A stretch of 64,000 nt of DNA from Streptomyces sp. NBC_01481 (GTDB lineage Bacteria > Actinomycetota > Actinomycetes > Streptomycetales > Streptomycetaceae), in contig NZ_JAPEPT010000002.1 of NCBI RefSeq assembly GCF_026339995.1, positions 483,001 to 547,000 on the forward strand. Direction: 5' to 3'. Both the position numbers and the translations under genes were made by a program. Under the pieces are notes generated by a model. The model was not told the DNA's origin. It made no database searches and saw only the letters and a program-made list of their open reading frames with translations. Of the stretch, positions 27,883-36,124 are shown piece after piece (the first letter of the stretch is position 1; each line of letters begins with the position of its first letter).

Positions 27883-28323
27883 TTACTGTGCAGGCCATCC
27901 GATCGCGTTGAAGATTGCGACGGGGTCCAGGTAGTCCCGCCAGTGCGTGACTTTGCGGTCCTTGATGGTGATCACTGAGACGAAGTGGTTGTCGTAGGTC
28001 CGCCCGGTTTGGACTGCCTGCCCGTGCACCGCGTACTCAAGCACGATCACCGACGCCTCATGATCCCGGTGAACGGCCAGTTCGTCCGCGCTCCGCAGGA
28101 CCATGGTGCTGCCGTAGCCGCGGTACAGCTCGGCCACGGCCCGGCGTCCCTCGACCCGTCGCGGGTATCCGGGAACGGAGATCACGTAGTCGAAGATGAC
28201 GTCTTCGGCCAGGAGATCGAAGAAGTGCCGTCCGTCAACGAAACCTGCCAGTCCTTCCTCGATGATTCGGAAGAAGGGGTCCAGCGCCGCGAAGTCGTCG
28301 AAGTCGGCGATGAGCGTGGTCAC
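27883..28323 (-). CDS. NTF2/SnoaL-like protein, coupled to the NmrA gene
   Basis: A 146-residue cone-fold protein (GLAGFVDGRHFFDLLAEDVI, YVISVPGYPRRVEGRRAVAE, HFVSVITIKDRKVTHWRDYL). The GTG start overlaps the NmrA-family stop as GTGA, so they are coupled. A role in the same small-molecule conversion is likely; the reaction is unknown. Confidence 0.87.
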   Translation of the reverse strand: MTTLIADFDDFAALDPFFRIIEEGLAGFVDGRHFFDLLAEDVIFDYVISVPGYPRRVEGRRAVAELYRGYGSTMVLRSADELAVHRDHEASVIVLEYAVHGQAVQTGRTYDNHFVSVITIKDRKVTHWRDYLDPVAIFNAIGWPAQ

Positions 28324-29174
28324 TTGGACGCCTGGAGGGTCCATGCGGCAGCATTCCGCCGGGCGAAGTCCTGGAAGGTGACCGGCGGCCTGCCCGTGAC
28401 CTTCTCGATGTCGTCATTCGGCCGGGAACCGTTGCCGGAGATGATGGTCCCCGTCAGCCAGCGGAGCATCACGGCGTAATCGGCGGGTACGACGCCGGCT
28501 GCGATCGCACCGCCGATCCATGCGTCAGGGTCGATGTCGTGGTGGGTGACGGGTCCGCCGATCACGTCGGCGATGATGTCGGCGACCTCGCCGACCGTGA
28601 GCGCCTGAGGGCCGGTCGGCGCGTACTGCGCGCCGGCATGGGCATCAGGGGCTACCAGCGTCTCGACCGCGACCGCCGCGATGTCCGCGGCATCGACGAA
28701 GGCTTCCGCGCCGCCGCCGGTCGGTACGGTGATGGCGCCTTCGATGACCGGCGTGTGTTCGTCACTGAAGTTCTGCATGACCCAGGCGGGACGCAGGATG
28801 GAGTGCGTGAAGGCTCCTCGGCGCGCCAGGTCGAGTTCGACGGCCCGGATGTCGACCTCCGGTGGTGCCTGGTCGCTGCCGTAGGCGCTGAGGTACGTAA
28901 CGTGCCGCACCCCGGCTCCCGCGGCAAGATCGAGGAAGTCGGACACCGGGCCGGCGTACTTGACCCGCATGACGGGCGTGACGAGGTAGACGCGGTCGAC
29001 GCCCTCCAGAGCACGGGCATGCGTAGTCGGGTCGTCCCAGTCGAACCGCATGTCGGCGCCGCGGCGCGAGGCAGTACGCGCATTCAGACCCCGCTCGACG
29101 AGTTTCCGCGCCACCAGCGATCCGGTTCGTCCGGTACCGCCGAGGACAAGTGTCGTCTGCTGTGAATCGGTCAT
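28320..29174 (-). CDS. NmrA-type NAD(P)-binding protein
   Basis: A 284-residue atypical short-chain dehydrogenase. GGTGRTGSLVARKL (residues 12-25) is the dinucleotide loop; VYLVTPVM, VRHVTYLSAYGSD and ILRPAWVMQNF follow the NmrA/azoreductase-like pattern. The usual YxxxK pair is not evident, so it may sense NAD(P) or reduce quinone-type substrates. Divergent from an AraC regulator with a dyad between. Confidence 0.9.
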   Translation of the reverse strand: MTDSQQTTLVLGGTGRTGSLVARKLVERGLNARTASRRGADMRFDWDDPTTHARALEGVDRVYLVTPVMRVKYAGPVSDFLDLAAGAGVRHVTYLSAYGSDQAPPEVDIRAVELDLARRGAFTHSILRPAWVMQNFSDEHTPVIEGAITVPTGGGAEAFVDAADIAAVAVETLVAPDAHAGAQYAPTGPQALTVGEVADIIADVIGGPVTHHDIDPDAWIGGAIAAGVVPADYAVMLRWLTGTIISGNGSRPNDDIEKVTGRPPVTFQDFARRNAAAWTLQASK

Positions 29175-29244
29175 GGCTCCATGGTGAGATCACCGCTCGA
29201 GCGAATCAATGCGTGATCCGCTCAGTTCTTTGTTTCAAACACTC

Positions 29245-29269
29245 GGACAATTGACCGCCGTGATTGTCC
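29245..29269. promoter_or_regulatory. Inverted repeat GGACAAT-N11-ATTGTCC
   Basis: Perfect 7-bp arms between the divergent NmrA and AraC genes, 18 bp before the AraC start. Likely an operator, perhaps for the AraC protein itself. Confidence 0.7.
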
Positions 29270-29286
29270 TGCTTAATACTTGGCGC

Positions 29287-30231
29287 ATGGATCTGCTGGA
29301 CGACCACCTCGCGAGAGCGCGCGCCTCGGGCGCTGTTTTCGCTCGAACGGTGGCCACGCCCCCCTGGGGGTTGCGGCTGGGGGGCTCTATCCAGCTCGCG
29401 GTGCACGCTGTCGTACGGGGGCGGGGGTGGCTGTGGTTCGACGACGCCTCTGAGAGCCCGATGGAGCTCTCGCCGGGCGACGTGACGCTTGTCCGCGGGG
29501 GCCCCGATCACTACATCGGCCATGAACCCGGCGCCGACTGCCTCGAACCGGAGGAGTTCCGGGCGCATCACGGGCGCGACGGACGCTCGGACGACCCACA
29601 GGCCACGGTGTTCCTGTGTGGCGCCTACCGGTTTTCGGGGGACATCGGCAGCGGCCTGCTCGATGCGCTGCCCCGGGTGCTACCACTCTCGGCGGCCGTC
29701 GGCGATCCCCTGCGCGACGTGATCGGCCTGCTGTCCCGCGAGCTGGCTTTCCCGGAGCCAGGTCAGCCCACTGTGCTGGACCGGCTCCTCGACATACTTC
29801 TGGTTCTTGCCATCCGTACCAGTTTCCGTCAGAGCACCACCGCACCTCGCTGGTACCAGGCGTCGGCAGATCCCCGGCTGAACGCAGCGTTGCAAGCCAT
29901 ACACGAGGATGCCGGGCACCCATGGTCGGTCCCCGAGCTCGCCGAGATCAGCGGACTGTCCCGGGCGGCCTTCGCACGAACCTTCAAAGACGCGCTCGGC
30001 CAGACCCCGATGCAATACCTGACGGATTGGCGCATGACCCTGGCCCGCGACTACCTACGCAACGGCGAGCTGAGCCTGGCGAAAATCGCCAACGTGACCG
30101 GCTACGGCTCTCCCTACGCGTTCGCCGCCGCCTTCCGCCGCCATCACGGAGACCCACCCGGAGCATGGCGGCAACGGGAGTTGACCCGCACCAGCAGTCC
30201 AGCAGCCGACGACCGCATCCACCCCCGCTAA
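29287..30231 (+). CDS. AraC-family regulator
   Basis: A 314-residue AraC/XylS regulator with an N-terminal cupin-type sensor (LGGSIQLAVHAVVRGRGWLW, LSPGDVTLVRGGPDHYI) and a C-terminal double helix-turn-helix (SVPELAEISGLSRAAFARTF, ATLAKIANVTGYGS-like stretch, FAAAFRRHHGDPPGAWR). It matches the AraC cupin_6 type that usually guards a divergent NAD(P)-binding oxidoreductase. ATG at 29287 chosen; the inverted repeat ends just before it. Confidence 0.92.
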   Translation: MDLLDDHLARARASGAVFARTVATPPWGLRLGGSIQLAVHAVVRGRGWLWFDDASESPMELSPGDVTLVRGGPDHYIGHEPGADCLEPEEFRAHHGRDGRSDDPQATVFLCGAYRFSGDIGSGLLDALPRVLPLSAAVGDPLRDVIGLLSRELAFPEPGQPTVLDRLLDILLVLAIRTSFRQSTTAPRWYQASADPRLNAALQAIHEDAGHPWSVPELAEISGLSRAAFARTFKDALGQTPMQYLTDWRMTLARDYLRNGELSLAKIANVTGYGSPYAFAAAFRRHHGDPPGAWRQRELTRTSSPAADDRIHPR

Positions 30232-30280
30232 CGCCGGCACGCCCAGCCTCACCGGTCGGATCGGACGGTCACCACACACC

Positions 30281-30391
30281 GACAAGTCGAAGGTCGAGGG
30301 GCTGCGTGCGAAGTTGAAACGGCTCGTGGACCGCGGCTGGCTGACCGAGGACGATCCGGGCCGCTTCACGACGGCCGGCCGCCAGGACTAG
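30281..30391 (+). pseudogene. Tail of an IS-associated protein
   Basis: A 36-codon ending (KSKVEGLRAKLKRLVDRGWL, TEDDPGRF) typical of a small helix-turn-helix protein linked to Streptomyces transposases. No start; a scrap. Confidence 0.5.
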
Positions 30392-30395
30392 TACG

Positions 30396-30617
30396 TCATC
30401 CGCCCGCGGCGTCCTCGGCCTCCCAGCGCAGCAGGTCGCCCGGCTGGCACTTGAGCACCTCGCAGAGCGCGGCGAGCGTCGCGAAGCGCACCGCCTTGGC
30501 GCGGCCGTTCTTGAGCACCGCCAGGTTGGCGGGCGTGATCCCTACGCGCTCCGCGAGCTCGCCCACGGACATCTTCCGCCTGGCCAGCATCACGTCAATG
30601 TCGACGGCGATCGGCAT
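30396..30617 (-). CDS. Small XRE-type helix-turn-helix regulator
   Basis: A 73-residue Cro/C1-type protein (MLARRKMSVGELAERVGITP, ANLAVLKNGRAKAVRFATLA, LCEVLKCQPGDLL), the YozG-like class that accompanies DUF2975 proteins. Its ATG overlaps the DUF2975 stop (TGATG). It probably binds the palindrome at 31133 and regulates its own operon. Confidence 0.9.
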   Translation of the reverse strand: MPIAVDIDVMLARRKMSVGELAERVGITPANLAVLKNGRAKAVRFATLAALCEVLKCQPGDLLRWEAEDAAGG

Positions 30618-31102
30618 CAGATCACCTCGTCCAACTCGGCCTGCATCTGCGCCGCTTCGACGTCGCGCGCGACGGCCTGGGCGAGCAGCATCCGCAGCAC
30701 GAGCACCATGAGCGCGACCCCCAGGATGGCCACGCCAACCCCGCCCATGATGACAGTGACGCCCGGGTCGGCCCGCTGGCCCGGCGCATTGAGGGCCGTG
30801 ACCGCGAACCACACGAGGGCAGCCGCCACAATCGCGCCGATCATGACGTCCACGTACCGGAAGGCGGTGTGGGAGAACACGGTTCCGCGTTGCACCATCG
30901 TCACCAGCCGCCATACGCAGACCAGGGCGACCTGGGCCGACATCATGCCCAGGATCGTGATCACGCGCAGCGGGGTCAGCGGGAGCGACCCGTCCTCCGG
31001 GTCGGTGGCCAACGCCCACACCATCCCTGCCTGTACGAACACGGTGCCGGCGAGCACCACCACGAGCACGGCGCGCAGCGCACGCACTGTCAGCTTTCCC
31101 AT
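30617..31102 (-). CDS. DUF2975 membrane protein
   Basis: A 161-residue protein with four membrane segments (AVLVVVLAGTVFVQAGMVWA, VITILGMMSAQVALVCVW, DVMIGAIVAAALVWFAVTAL, VGVAILGVALMVLVLRMLLA) and a short charged tail. Pairs of DUF2975 plus small XRE regulator are widespread and of unknown role. ATG at 31102 has GAAGGGTGG upstream. Confidence 0.88.
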   Translation of the reverse strand: MGKLTVRALRAVLVVVLAGTVFVQAGMVWALATDPEDGSLPLTPLRVITILGMMSAQVALVCVWRLVTMVQRGTVFSHTAFRYVDVMIGAIVAAALVWFAVTALNAPGQRADPGVTVIMGGVGVAILGVALMVLVLRMLLAQAVARDVEAAQMQAELDEVI

Positions 31103-31132
31103 GACCCACCCTTCCATCGAGTTACGATGAGA

Positions 31133-31153
31133 ATCTATCGACTTTCGATAGAT
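31133..31153. promoter_or_regulatory. Perfect palindrome before the DUF2975 operon
   Basis: ATCTATCGA, CTT, TCGATAGAT: 9-bp perfect arms, 31 bp before the start codon. Probable operator of the co-encoded XRE regulator. Confidence 0.8.
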
Positions 31154-31297
31154 CAAGCAAGGGCCGCACGGGGGGTGGGCGGCGGTTTCGCGCCGTGGCG
31201 GGACGTCGCTGCTCCTTCCATCCATGGCCTGGCGGTTGCGCGAACCGTCTTGATCTCGTCGAAGTCGGCCTCGCTTGAGCACAACTCGGCAGAGCGT

Positions 31298-31382
31298 GCT
31301 CAGAGCGCGGGTTCGATTCCCGTCACCCGCCCATGGAAAAGCCCCAGGCCGGCGGCCCGGGGCTTTGTTGTTGTCTGGACCG
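31298..31382 (+). repeat. Attachment core, copy 3, with tRNA terminator
   Basis: 85 bp nearly identical to 15830-15915 (one deletion and a few changes): the T arm and acceptor end of tRNA-Gly plus the complete terminator and its TTGTTGTCT tail. Only this copy keeps the downstream flank of the tRNA. Confidence 0.9.
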
Positions 31383-31425
31383 GTCCAAGCGTCTCGTGCC
31401 GGCTTGCGCCCCTATACAGCACTGC

Positions 31426-33168
31426 CTAGCAGCGGGGCAGGGTGCCGCTCTCCTTGGTGAGTTTGGTGCTGTGGGCCCAGCCTTCGGTGTTCGTCCCATC
31501 GATACGGGCGTAGATCCACTTATTGCCGTAGGCGTTGGTGATGTAGCAGTGGTAGTAGAGCTTCACACCGGTCTTGACCACGGTCACGAACTGGCATTCC
31601 GCGTACGGCCCGGTGTAGAGGTGGGACGTCTCGGCCAGGTAGCCGTAGCCGTCGCCGCGGTTCTCGTGGCCCCAGCCGGTGCAGGCCGTCGACACGGGAG
31701 TGGGCTCCTTCACCGTCGGACTGGGCTTGGTCTCTGGGGAGGCCGACGGGCTCTCGGTCGGCTTGTCGCCTTCGACGCCGGGCTTCTTCGTGGGGCCCAG
31801 CTCCTCGTCCTCGTGACCGTCCGGCTCCTCCGAGGTCGACGGCTTCGATGACGTGCCGGGAGAACCGGCGGACGACGGGGTGCTGCCCCCGGTCGGCCAG
31901 GGGTTGTCCGTGGGGAAGCCGACGCCGGGCGGCGTCGCCTGTGCGCCGTCCGTGGTCGTGCCGCCCTGTTGGGAGGTCAGGGCGTAGGTGATGCCGGCGC
32001 CTGCGGCGAGGAGCACGACGGCGGCCGCTGCCGCGACGGCGGTGCGGTTGCTGCGGCGCCGTGTGCGACGGGCTGCCGTACGGCTCGTCTCGGGAGCGGG
32101 CACTCCGGCGTGGCCCCCGACCGGCGCGCCGTGCGGCAGCAGGTCGGGCTGCGCGTAGCCGGCGTGCGGAGGCTCAGACTGCGGGGCGGGCTGGGGGAAC
32201 AGCGGGGGACCGAACCCGGGGGCAGGTGCGGCGGCGGCCGCAGCCCCGGGACCCACCGTGGGAGCGGGAGCGGGTGTCGGCGCCGGTGCGGCGGATGCGA
32301 GGTGCACCGTCCCGCCCGAGGCGACGCGCTCCAGCATGCCGCGCGCCTGTTCCGCGGTGGGCCGGTTCTCCGGCTCCTTCGCCATCAGCGCCTGGAGCAC
32401 CGGCGTGAGCGGTCCCGCCCGGCGGGGCTCCGGCAGGGGCTCGGTGACGATCGCCGAAAGGGTGGACCACGCGGACGTGCGGCGGAACGGCGAAGTGCCC
32501 TCCACGGCCGCGTAGATCGTCATGCCGAGCGACCAGATGTCCGACGCGGGACCGGGCTCCCTGCCCTGCGCCCGCTCCGGCGGCAAATAGTCGAGGGAAC
32601 CGACGAGTTGACCGCTCTGGGTCAGCTTGGCCATGGCATCGTCGCCGGAGGCTTCCATGCTGGCGATGCCGAAATCGGTGAGCACGACCCTGCCGCCGTG
32701 CTCGATCAGCACGTTTCCCGGCTTGACGTCCCGGTGGAGTACGCCGGCCCGGTGCGCGGCGTCGAGGGCGTCCATCAGCTTGGCGCCGATCGCGGCGGCT
32801 TCGTGCGGCTCCAGTGTGCCGCGCTCCGTCAGCACGTCGTCGAGCGAGGGCCCGTCGACGAGTTCCATGACGATGACCGGGAGACCCTGCTCCTCGGTCA
32901 CGTCGTGCACGGTGACCACGCCGCTGTGCCGGATACGGGCGGCGGCCTGCGCCTCCCGCTGCATCCGGGTCCGCACGTCGGCCAGTTCGGCTGCGGAGGT
33001 GTCGGTGAAAGCCCTCAGGACCTTGACGGCGACCTCTCGGTTCAGGAGTTCGTCCACCGCCCGGGCGACCACTCCCATGCCGCCGCGCCCGATCATGGAG
33101 GTCACCCGGTAACGCCCGCCGAGTACCTTGCCCGTCAGCTCTCCGCCATGCGCTTCCCCCGCGGTCAC
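31426..33168 (-). CDS. Membrane Ser/Thr protein kinase (PknB type)
   Basis: A 580-residue receptor-like kinase. Kinase domain at residues 18-280: GRGGMGVV loop, catalytic Lys in VAVKVL, HRDVKPGN, DFG, and PPERAQG in place of APE. A long Pro/Ala/Gly linker follows, then one membrane helix (AVAAAAAVVLLAAGAGITYA, about residue 385), an extracellular Ser/Thr/Pro-rich stalk and a C-terminal SH3-like domain with five Cys (CTGWGHENRGDGYGYL, YYHCYITNAYGNKWIYARID). It probably senses a wall or surface signal and phosphorylates cytoplasmic proteins. GTG start at 33168. Confidence 0.94.
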   Translation of the reverse strand: MTAGEAHGGELTGKVLGGRYRVTSMIGRGGMGVVARAVDELLNREVAVKVLRAFTDTSAAELADVRTRMQREAQAAARIRHSGVVTVHDVTEEQGLPVIVMELVDGPSLDDVLTERGTLEPHEAAAIGAKLMDALDAAHRAGVLHRDVKPGNVLIEHGGRVVLTDFGIASMEASGDDAMAKLTQSGQLVGSLDYLPPERAQGREPGPASDIWSLGMTIYAAVEGTSPFRRTSAWSTLSAIVTEPLPEPRRAGPLTPVLQALMAKEPENRPTAEQARGMLERVASGGTVHLASAAPAPTPAPAPTVGPGAAAAAAPAPGFGPPLFPQPAPQSEPPHAGYAQPDLLPHGAPVGGHAGVPAPETSRTAARRTRRRSNRTAVAAAAAVVLLAAGAGITYALTSQQGGTTTDGAQATPPGVGFPTDNPWPTGGSTPSSAGSPGTSSKPSTSEEPDGHEDEELGPTKKPGVEGDKPTESPSASPETKPSPTVKEPTPVSTACTGWGHENRGDGYGYLAETSHLYTGPYAECQFVTVVKTGVKLYYHCYITNAYGNKWIYARIDGTNTEGWAHSTKLTKESGTLPRC

Positions 33169-33448
33169 CGCACGCTCCGTTCCGTGGTTGTTCGTGAACC
33201 ATCAATCCGAAGTCCTCAAGGGTAGAGGCAGGGGCGTGAGGGGAAGGCGGGGGCCGTGCGCAAGTAGGTGGCTGCCCATCAGGTTTGTCGCCCATGGCGG
33301 GCACGGCGGTCCCTGGCCGTGCTCTCGGCCGGCGTCAGATGTCAGAGCCGGGTGCTGACTTCCGCCGTCCAAGGGAAAAGCGAAGACGACTGGCCCGGAG
33401 GAAGCCCCACTGGCTCAGCAATGACGCAGGATGCGCCTGCACGGCGAG
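33169..33448. other. No supported gene
   Basis: Promoter side of the kinase gene and decayed sequence. Frames on both strands lack ribosome sites and family resemblance. Confidence 0.6.
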
Positions 33449-33492
33449 CGCACCGGATACGCACCAGATACGCACCAGATACGCACCAGATA
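33449..33492. repeat. Four tandem 11-bp repeats CGCACCAGATA
   Basis: Copies at 33449 (one change), 33460, 33471 and 33482. Period and motif fit the other arm-like clusters, and the array ends 107 bp before the core fragment at 33600, the same distance as the 23152 cluster. Confidence 0.75.
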
Positions 33493-33599
33493 GGGCAGCG
33501 TTCATCGGTCAACCACAGTCACAAGGCGAGGCTGGAGCACACCCCGATTCTGGTCGTTTCCACAGGTCAGCAGGCATGTCCGCTGGAAGCGTCCCGTGA

Positions 33600-33626
33600 T
33601 TCCCAAGCTCAGAACGCGGGTTCGAA
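33600..33626 (+). repeat. Attachment core fragment, copy 4
   Basis: 26 of 27 bases match the left part of the core (TTCCCAAGCTCAGA onward), preceded by GTGA as in copy 2; after GGGTTCGA it diverges. 33627-33816 holds no gene. Confidence 0.75.
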
Positions 33627-33816
33627 ACCCACGACGCCGCCTTCCGGCGGCCGAGTAGCTCGCTGGATGGAGTCCATGACCGCGACCCAAGGGAGCTCAC
33701 GGACTGGTGTGCGGACCCTCACCGCGCAACTCACGCCTCGTAGCCGCCGTGGCCTCGCGTGAGCAACGCTACGTCCTCCGTTGCAGGGACAGCGTTCGGG
33801 AGTGCGGTTGAAGGGG

Positions 33817-34377
33817 TCAGGGTCTGTCGGGACTGATCGCCTTGGCCACTACGCTCAGATCGTTGTTCAGCTGGTGATCGCGCCCGCGCAGCCGGTGCAC
33901 CTGCGCCTGCGGAATCACGCGGGCATAGAGGTCGGCATGCGACGGTAGGGCGGTCTCGTCCTCGAGTCCGTGGAACACATGCACCCGCGCGCCGTGCGGC
34001 AGCCTCGCGCCGAGGTCGCCGGGCAGCTCGAATTCGTCGCCTGGCCAGCCGCCCTGGCCGACGAACGGGGCGGCGATCAGCACGATCGCCGCAAGCCTGG
34101 GCTCCGGCGGCTGCTCGGCGAGTGCATGGATGAGGATCGTCCCGCCCACCGAATGGCCGACCACGACCGCGCCGTCGTCCAGGTCCGCCATCTCGCGCCG
34201 GATGGCCGGGCTCCACCGGGCGTAACTCGGGTCACCCTCGTCGGGCATACGCGGGTAGCGGACTTCGTGCTCGTCCCCGAGCTCTCGCCTCAGGCTGTCG
34301 ACCAGCTTGTCGTCCCATTCGTCGTGCGCGCCCGCGCCGCCGCCCTGGATGAACAAGATCTGCTGAGTCCCTGTCAT
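33817..34377 (-). CDS. Small alpha/beta hydrolase (RBBP9/YdeN type)
   Basis: A 186-residue serine hydrolase-like protein. Nucleophile elbow GHSVGG near residue 78, acid in FHGLEDE near 148 and His in GRDHQLN near 175; start QQILFIQGGGAGAHDEWDDK. The family includes small esterases. ATG at 34377 has GAAGGACG upstream. It stands alone. Confidence 0.88.
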   Translation of the reverse strand: MTGTQQILFIQGGGAGAHDEWDDKLVDSLRRELGDEHEVRYPRMPDEGDPSYARWSPAIRREMADLDDGAVVVGHSVGGTILIHALAEQPPEPRLAAIVLIAAPFVGQGGWPGDEFELPGDLGARLPHGARVHVFHGLEDETALPSHADLYARVIPQAQVHRLRGRDHQLNNDLSVVAKAISPDRP

Positions 34378-34674
34378 GGCGATCGTCCTTCGCACCCTCG
34401 TAACGACCCGGTTTGGTACCCACTGCTGGCCGGTGTCAACCCTGGCAGGCGAGGGTACGGCTGGTCGAGCGCACCTGGAGGTCGGAGAAGAGCAAGGTGA
34501 GGTGGTGCGCGTTGGTTTCGATGCGTACCTCATGGAAGTCGGTTCCGACGGCTTGCGCCCAGCGGCGGTCGCTTCCGACTCGGGAAGAACCTTCGCTCCT
34601 GGGTAGGGGCAGTGCCACTTCACACCCCAGACGTACCCGCAGCCAGGGCGGAGACCAGCAGGGCTCCGCACTGA

Positions 34675-35334
34675 CTACGGCGTGAAGACCTGCTCCAGGC
34701 GGTGGATAGCGCCGTCCGAACCAGTCTGATACCTGAACACCAGGCCGGAGTCGGGGTGCGCATTGATCCAGTCGATGAGCTCCTGCACGCCGATCCGCTG
34801 GTTCTCGCTGCTTTCGGTGATGGGGTTGGTGGCGGTGACATACGCAGCCTGGTCGAGAGCCCAGCGGCTGTGCTCGCCTGTGACGACGAAGGGCGCGCCG
34901 TCAGTGTCCTTCCCCGGGCATCCCCAGGCACCGTGCTCAATGACCAGGTTCACCTTCCCGGTGCTGCCGTCGAGTTCCTCAACTCGGTAGACGGCGATCT
35001 CGTCGGGGTCGACCTGGTCCGGGCTCGGCGGCTTGCCGGCACAGTCAGCGGCGGGCGCGCTGGTCGCGGCTGATCCGGTGTGCTTGGCGTCGGGCTTGCC
35101 GGCGGGCTTGCCGCTACCGCCCGCAGCGGGCGACGAGGGGGACGTGGCGCCCTCGCTGGGCGTCACGTCGTGCTCGCCGGCAGTCGTGCTTGGCGACGGA
35201 GTGGCCTTGGCTCCCGCGCTCGGCGCCGCGTCAGCCCCGGCGGCAGACCCGTCCTCCCTGCATCCGGTGAGCACGGCGGTCAGGCCCACGGCCGCGAGCA
35301 CGAGGACAACGGGTCTGAGGCGGTTGGCATTCAT
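34675..35334 (-). CDS. Lipoprotein, function unknown
   Basis: A 219-residue lipoprotein with signal and lipobox (LAAVGLTAVLTGC), a Ser/Thr/Pro/Ala-rich spacer of about 70 residues and a C-terminal domain with two Cys (DCAGKPPSPDQVDPDEIAVY, HGAWGCPGKDTDGAPFVVTG). ATG at 35334 with GGGGGAC upstream. No family recognised; membrane-anchored on the outside. Confidence 0.78.
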   Translation of the reverse strand: MNANRLRPVVLVLAAVGLTAVLTGCREDGSAAGADAAPSAGAKATPSPSTTAGEHDVTPSEGATSPSSPAAGGSGKPAGKPDAKHTGSAATSAPAADCAGKPPSPDQVDPDEIAVYRVEELDGSTGKVNLVIEHGAWGCPGKDTDGAPFVVTGEHSRWALDQAAYVTATNPITESSENQRIGVQELIDWINAHPDSGLVFRYQTGSDGAIHRLEQVFTP

Positions 35335-35557
35335 CTGGACGTCCCCCTGTTCACAGGCGGCCCAATCGGCCGCACCCCGAAGCGGGACCGTAGCAACGGC
35401 CCCGTCGCACCGCAGCACTTGAACTCCCGGTGTCACAGAGCCGGGACAAGGCCGTCACGGGGCACGGACGGTGTGACGTGATGACTCCAGACGCGAGGAA
35501 ATCGTGACGCGACTCCCAGTGTGTGCAGCTTCCCGGTTGTGGCACACGGCACGCCTC

Positions 35558-35730
35558 TTGCCTCTGACGTTGGTGTGAGGTTTTAGCGTAGATCATGCCC
35601 AGCCAAGTGCTAAGGATCTCAGGGGTGTTCAACGTGGCGAACCTCCTCGACAGCTGTCTGCTCGGTACGACAAGGCTGCCCAACCGGGTGTAGGTGGCCC
35701 CGATGACGTGGCGATGGGGAGGGGCAGCCG
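35558..35730 (+). pseudogene. Decayed Old Yellow Enzyme start with MerR-type promoter
   Basis: TTGCCTCTGACGT...GGTTTTAGCGTAG at 35558-35590 copies the promoter of the intact gene at 43184. At 35633 the frame reads VANLLDSCLLGTTRLPNRV, a stop, then VAPMTWR, matching the intact protein (TSLFDSYQLGNLRLPNRVV, MAPMTRA). An in-frame stop and loss of everything after about 30 codons make it a relic. Confidence 0.8.
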
Positions 35731-35808
35731 AGCCTGAGGAGGGTGTGGTCCTGTTGTGGGTCAAGATCGCTGCTCGCGACGTCCTCCACCACGCCGGGCG
35801 AGACCCAA

Positions 35809-35851
35809 TTCCTGAAGCGGATGTCGCAGGTTCGAATCCTGCCGGGGGCAC
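35809..35851 (+). repeat. Orphan 3' end of a tRNA-Arg-like gene
   Basis: T arm GCAGG-TTCGAAT-CCTGC, acceptor strand CGGGGGCA and part of the anticodon arm (TTCCTGAAGCGG) without a 5' half. It looks like the 3' half of a tRNA-Arg (CCU). Probably the far attachment scar of an element that entered that tRNA. Confidence 0.55.
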
Positions 35852-36124
35852 ACGACTAAGGGCCAGTTCAGAGGCTAGATCCTCTCGAACCGGGCAGAAC
35901 ACCGATCAGAGCCGCTCCACCGACACGAAGTCGGACGCTCAGTCCGATTGCCCGCGCGGCCCCGAGTGGGAATCGGCGGACGAAACGCACCCCTCCGGAT
36001 ATGTCGATTACTCCGATCTGCTGACAATCGGCGCGTTCTTATCGAGTAGGGGGATCGATCGACTGCGCACGGGTCAAGCTCAGCCCTGGGTTCGGCCAAT
36101 TCGACTGAAACAGGGAGCAAGTTC

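Noticed and set aside
33449..33492. CRISPR array
   Set aside because: Units are 11 bp with no spacers; no cas genes. They fit integrase arm sites better. No CRISPR array was seen anywhere in the window.
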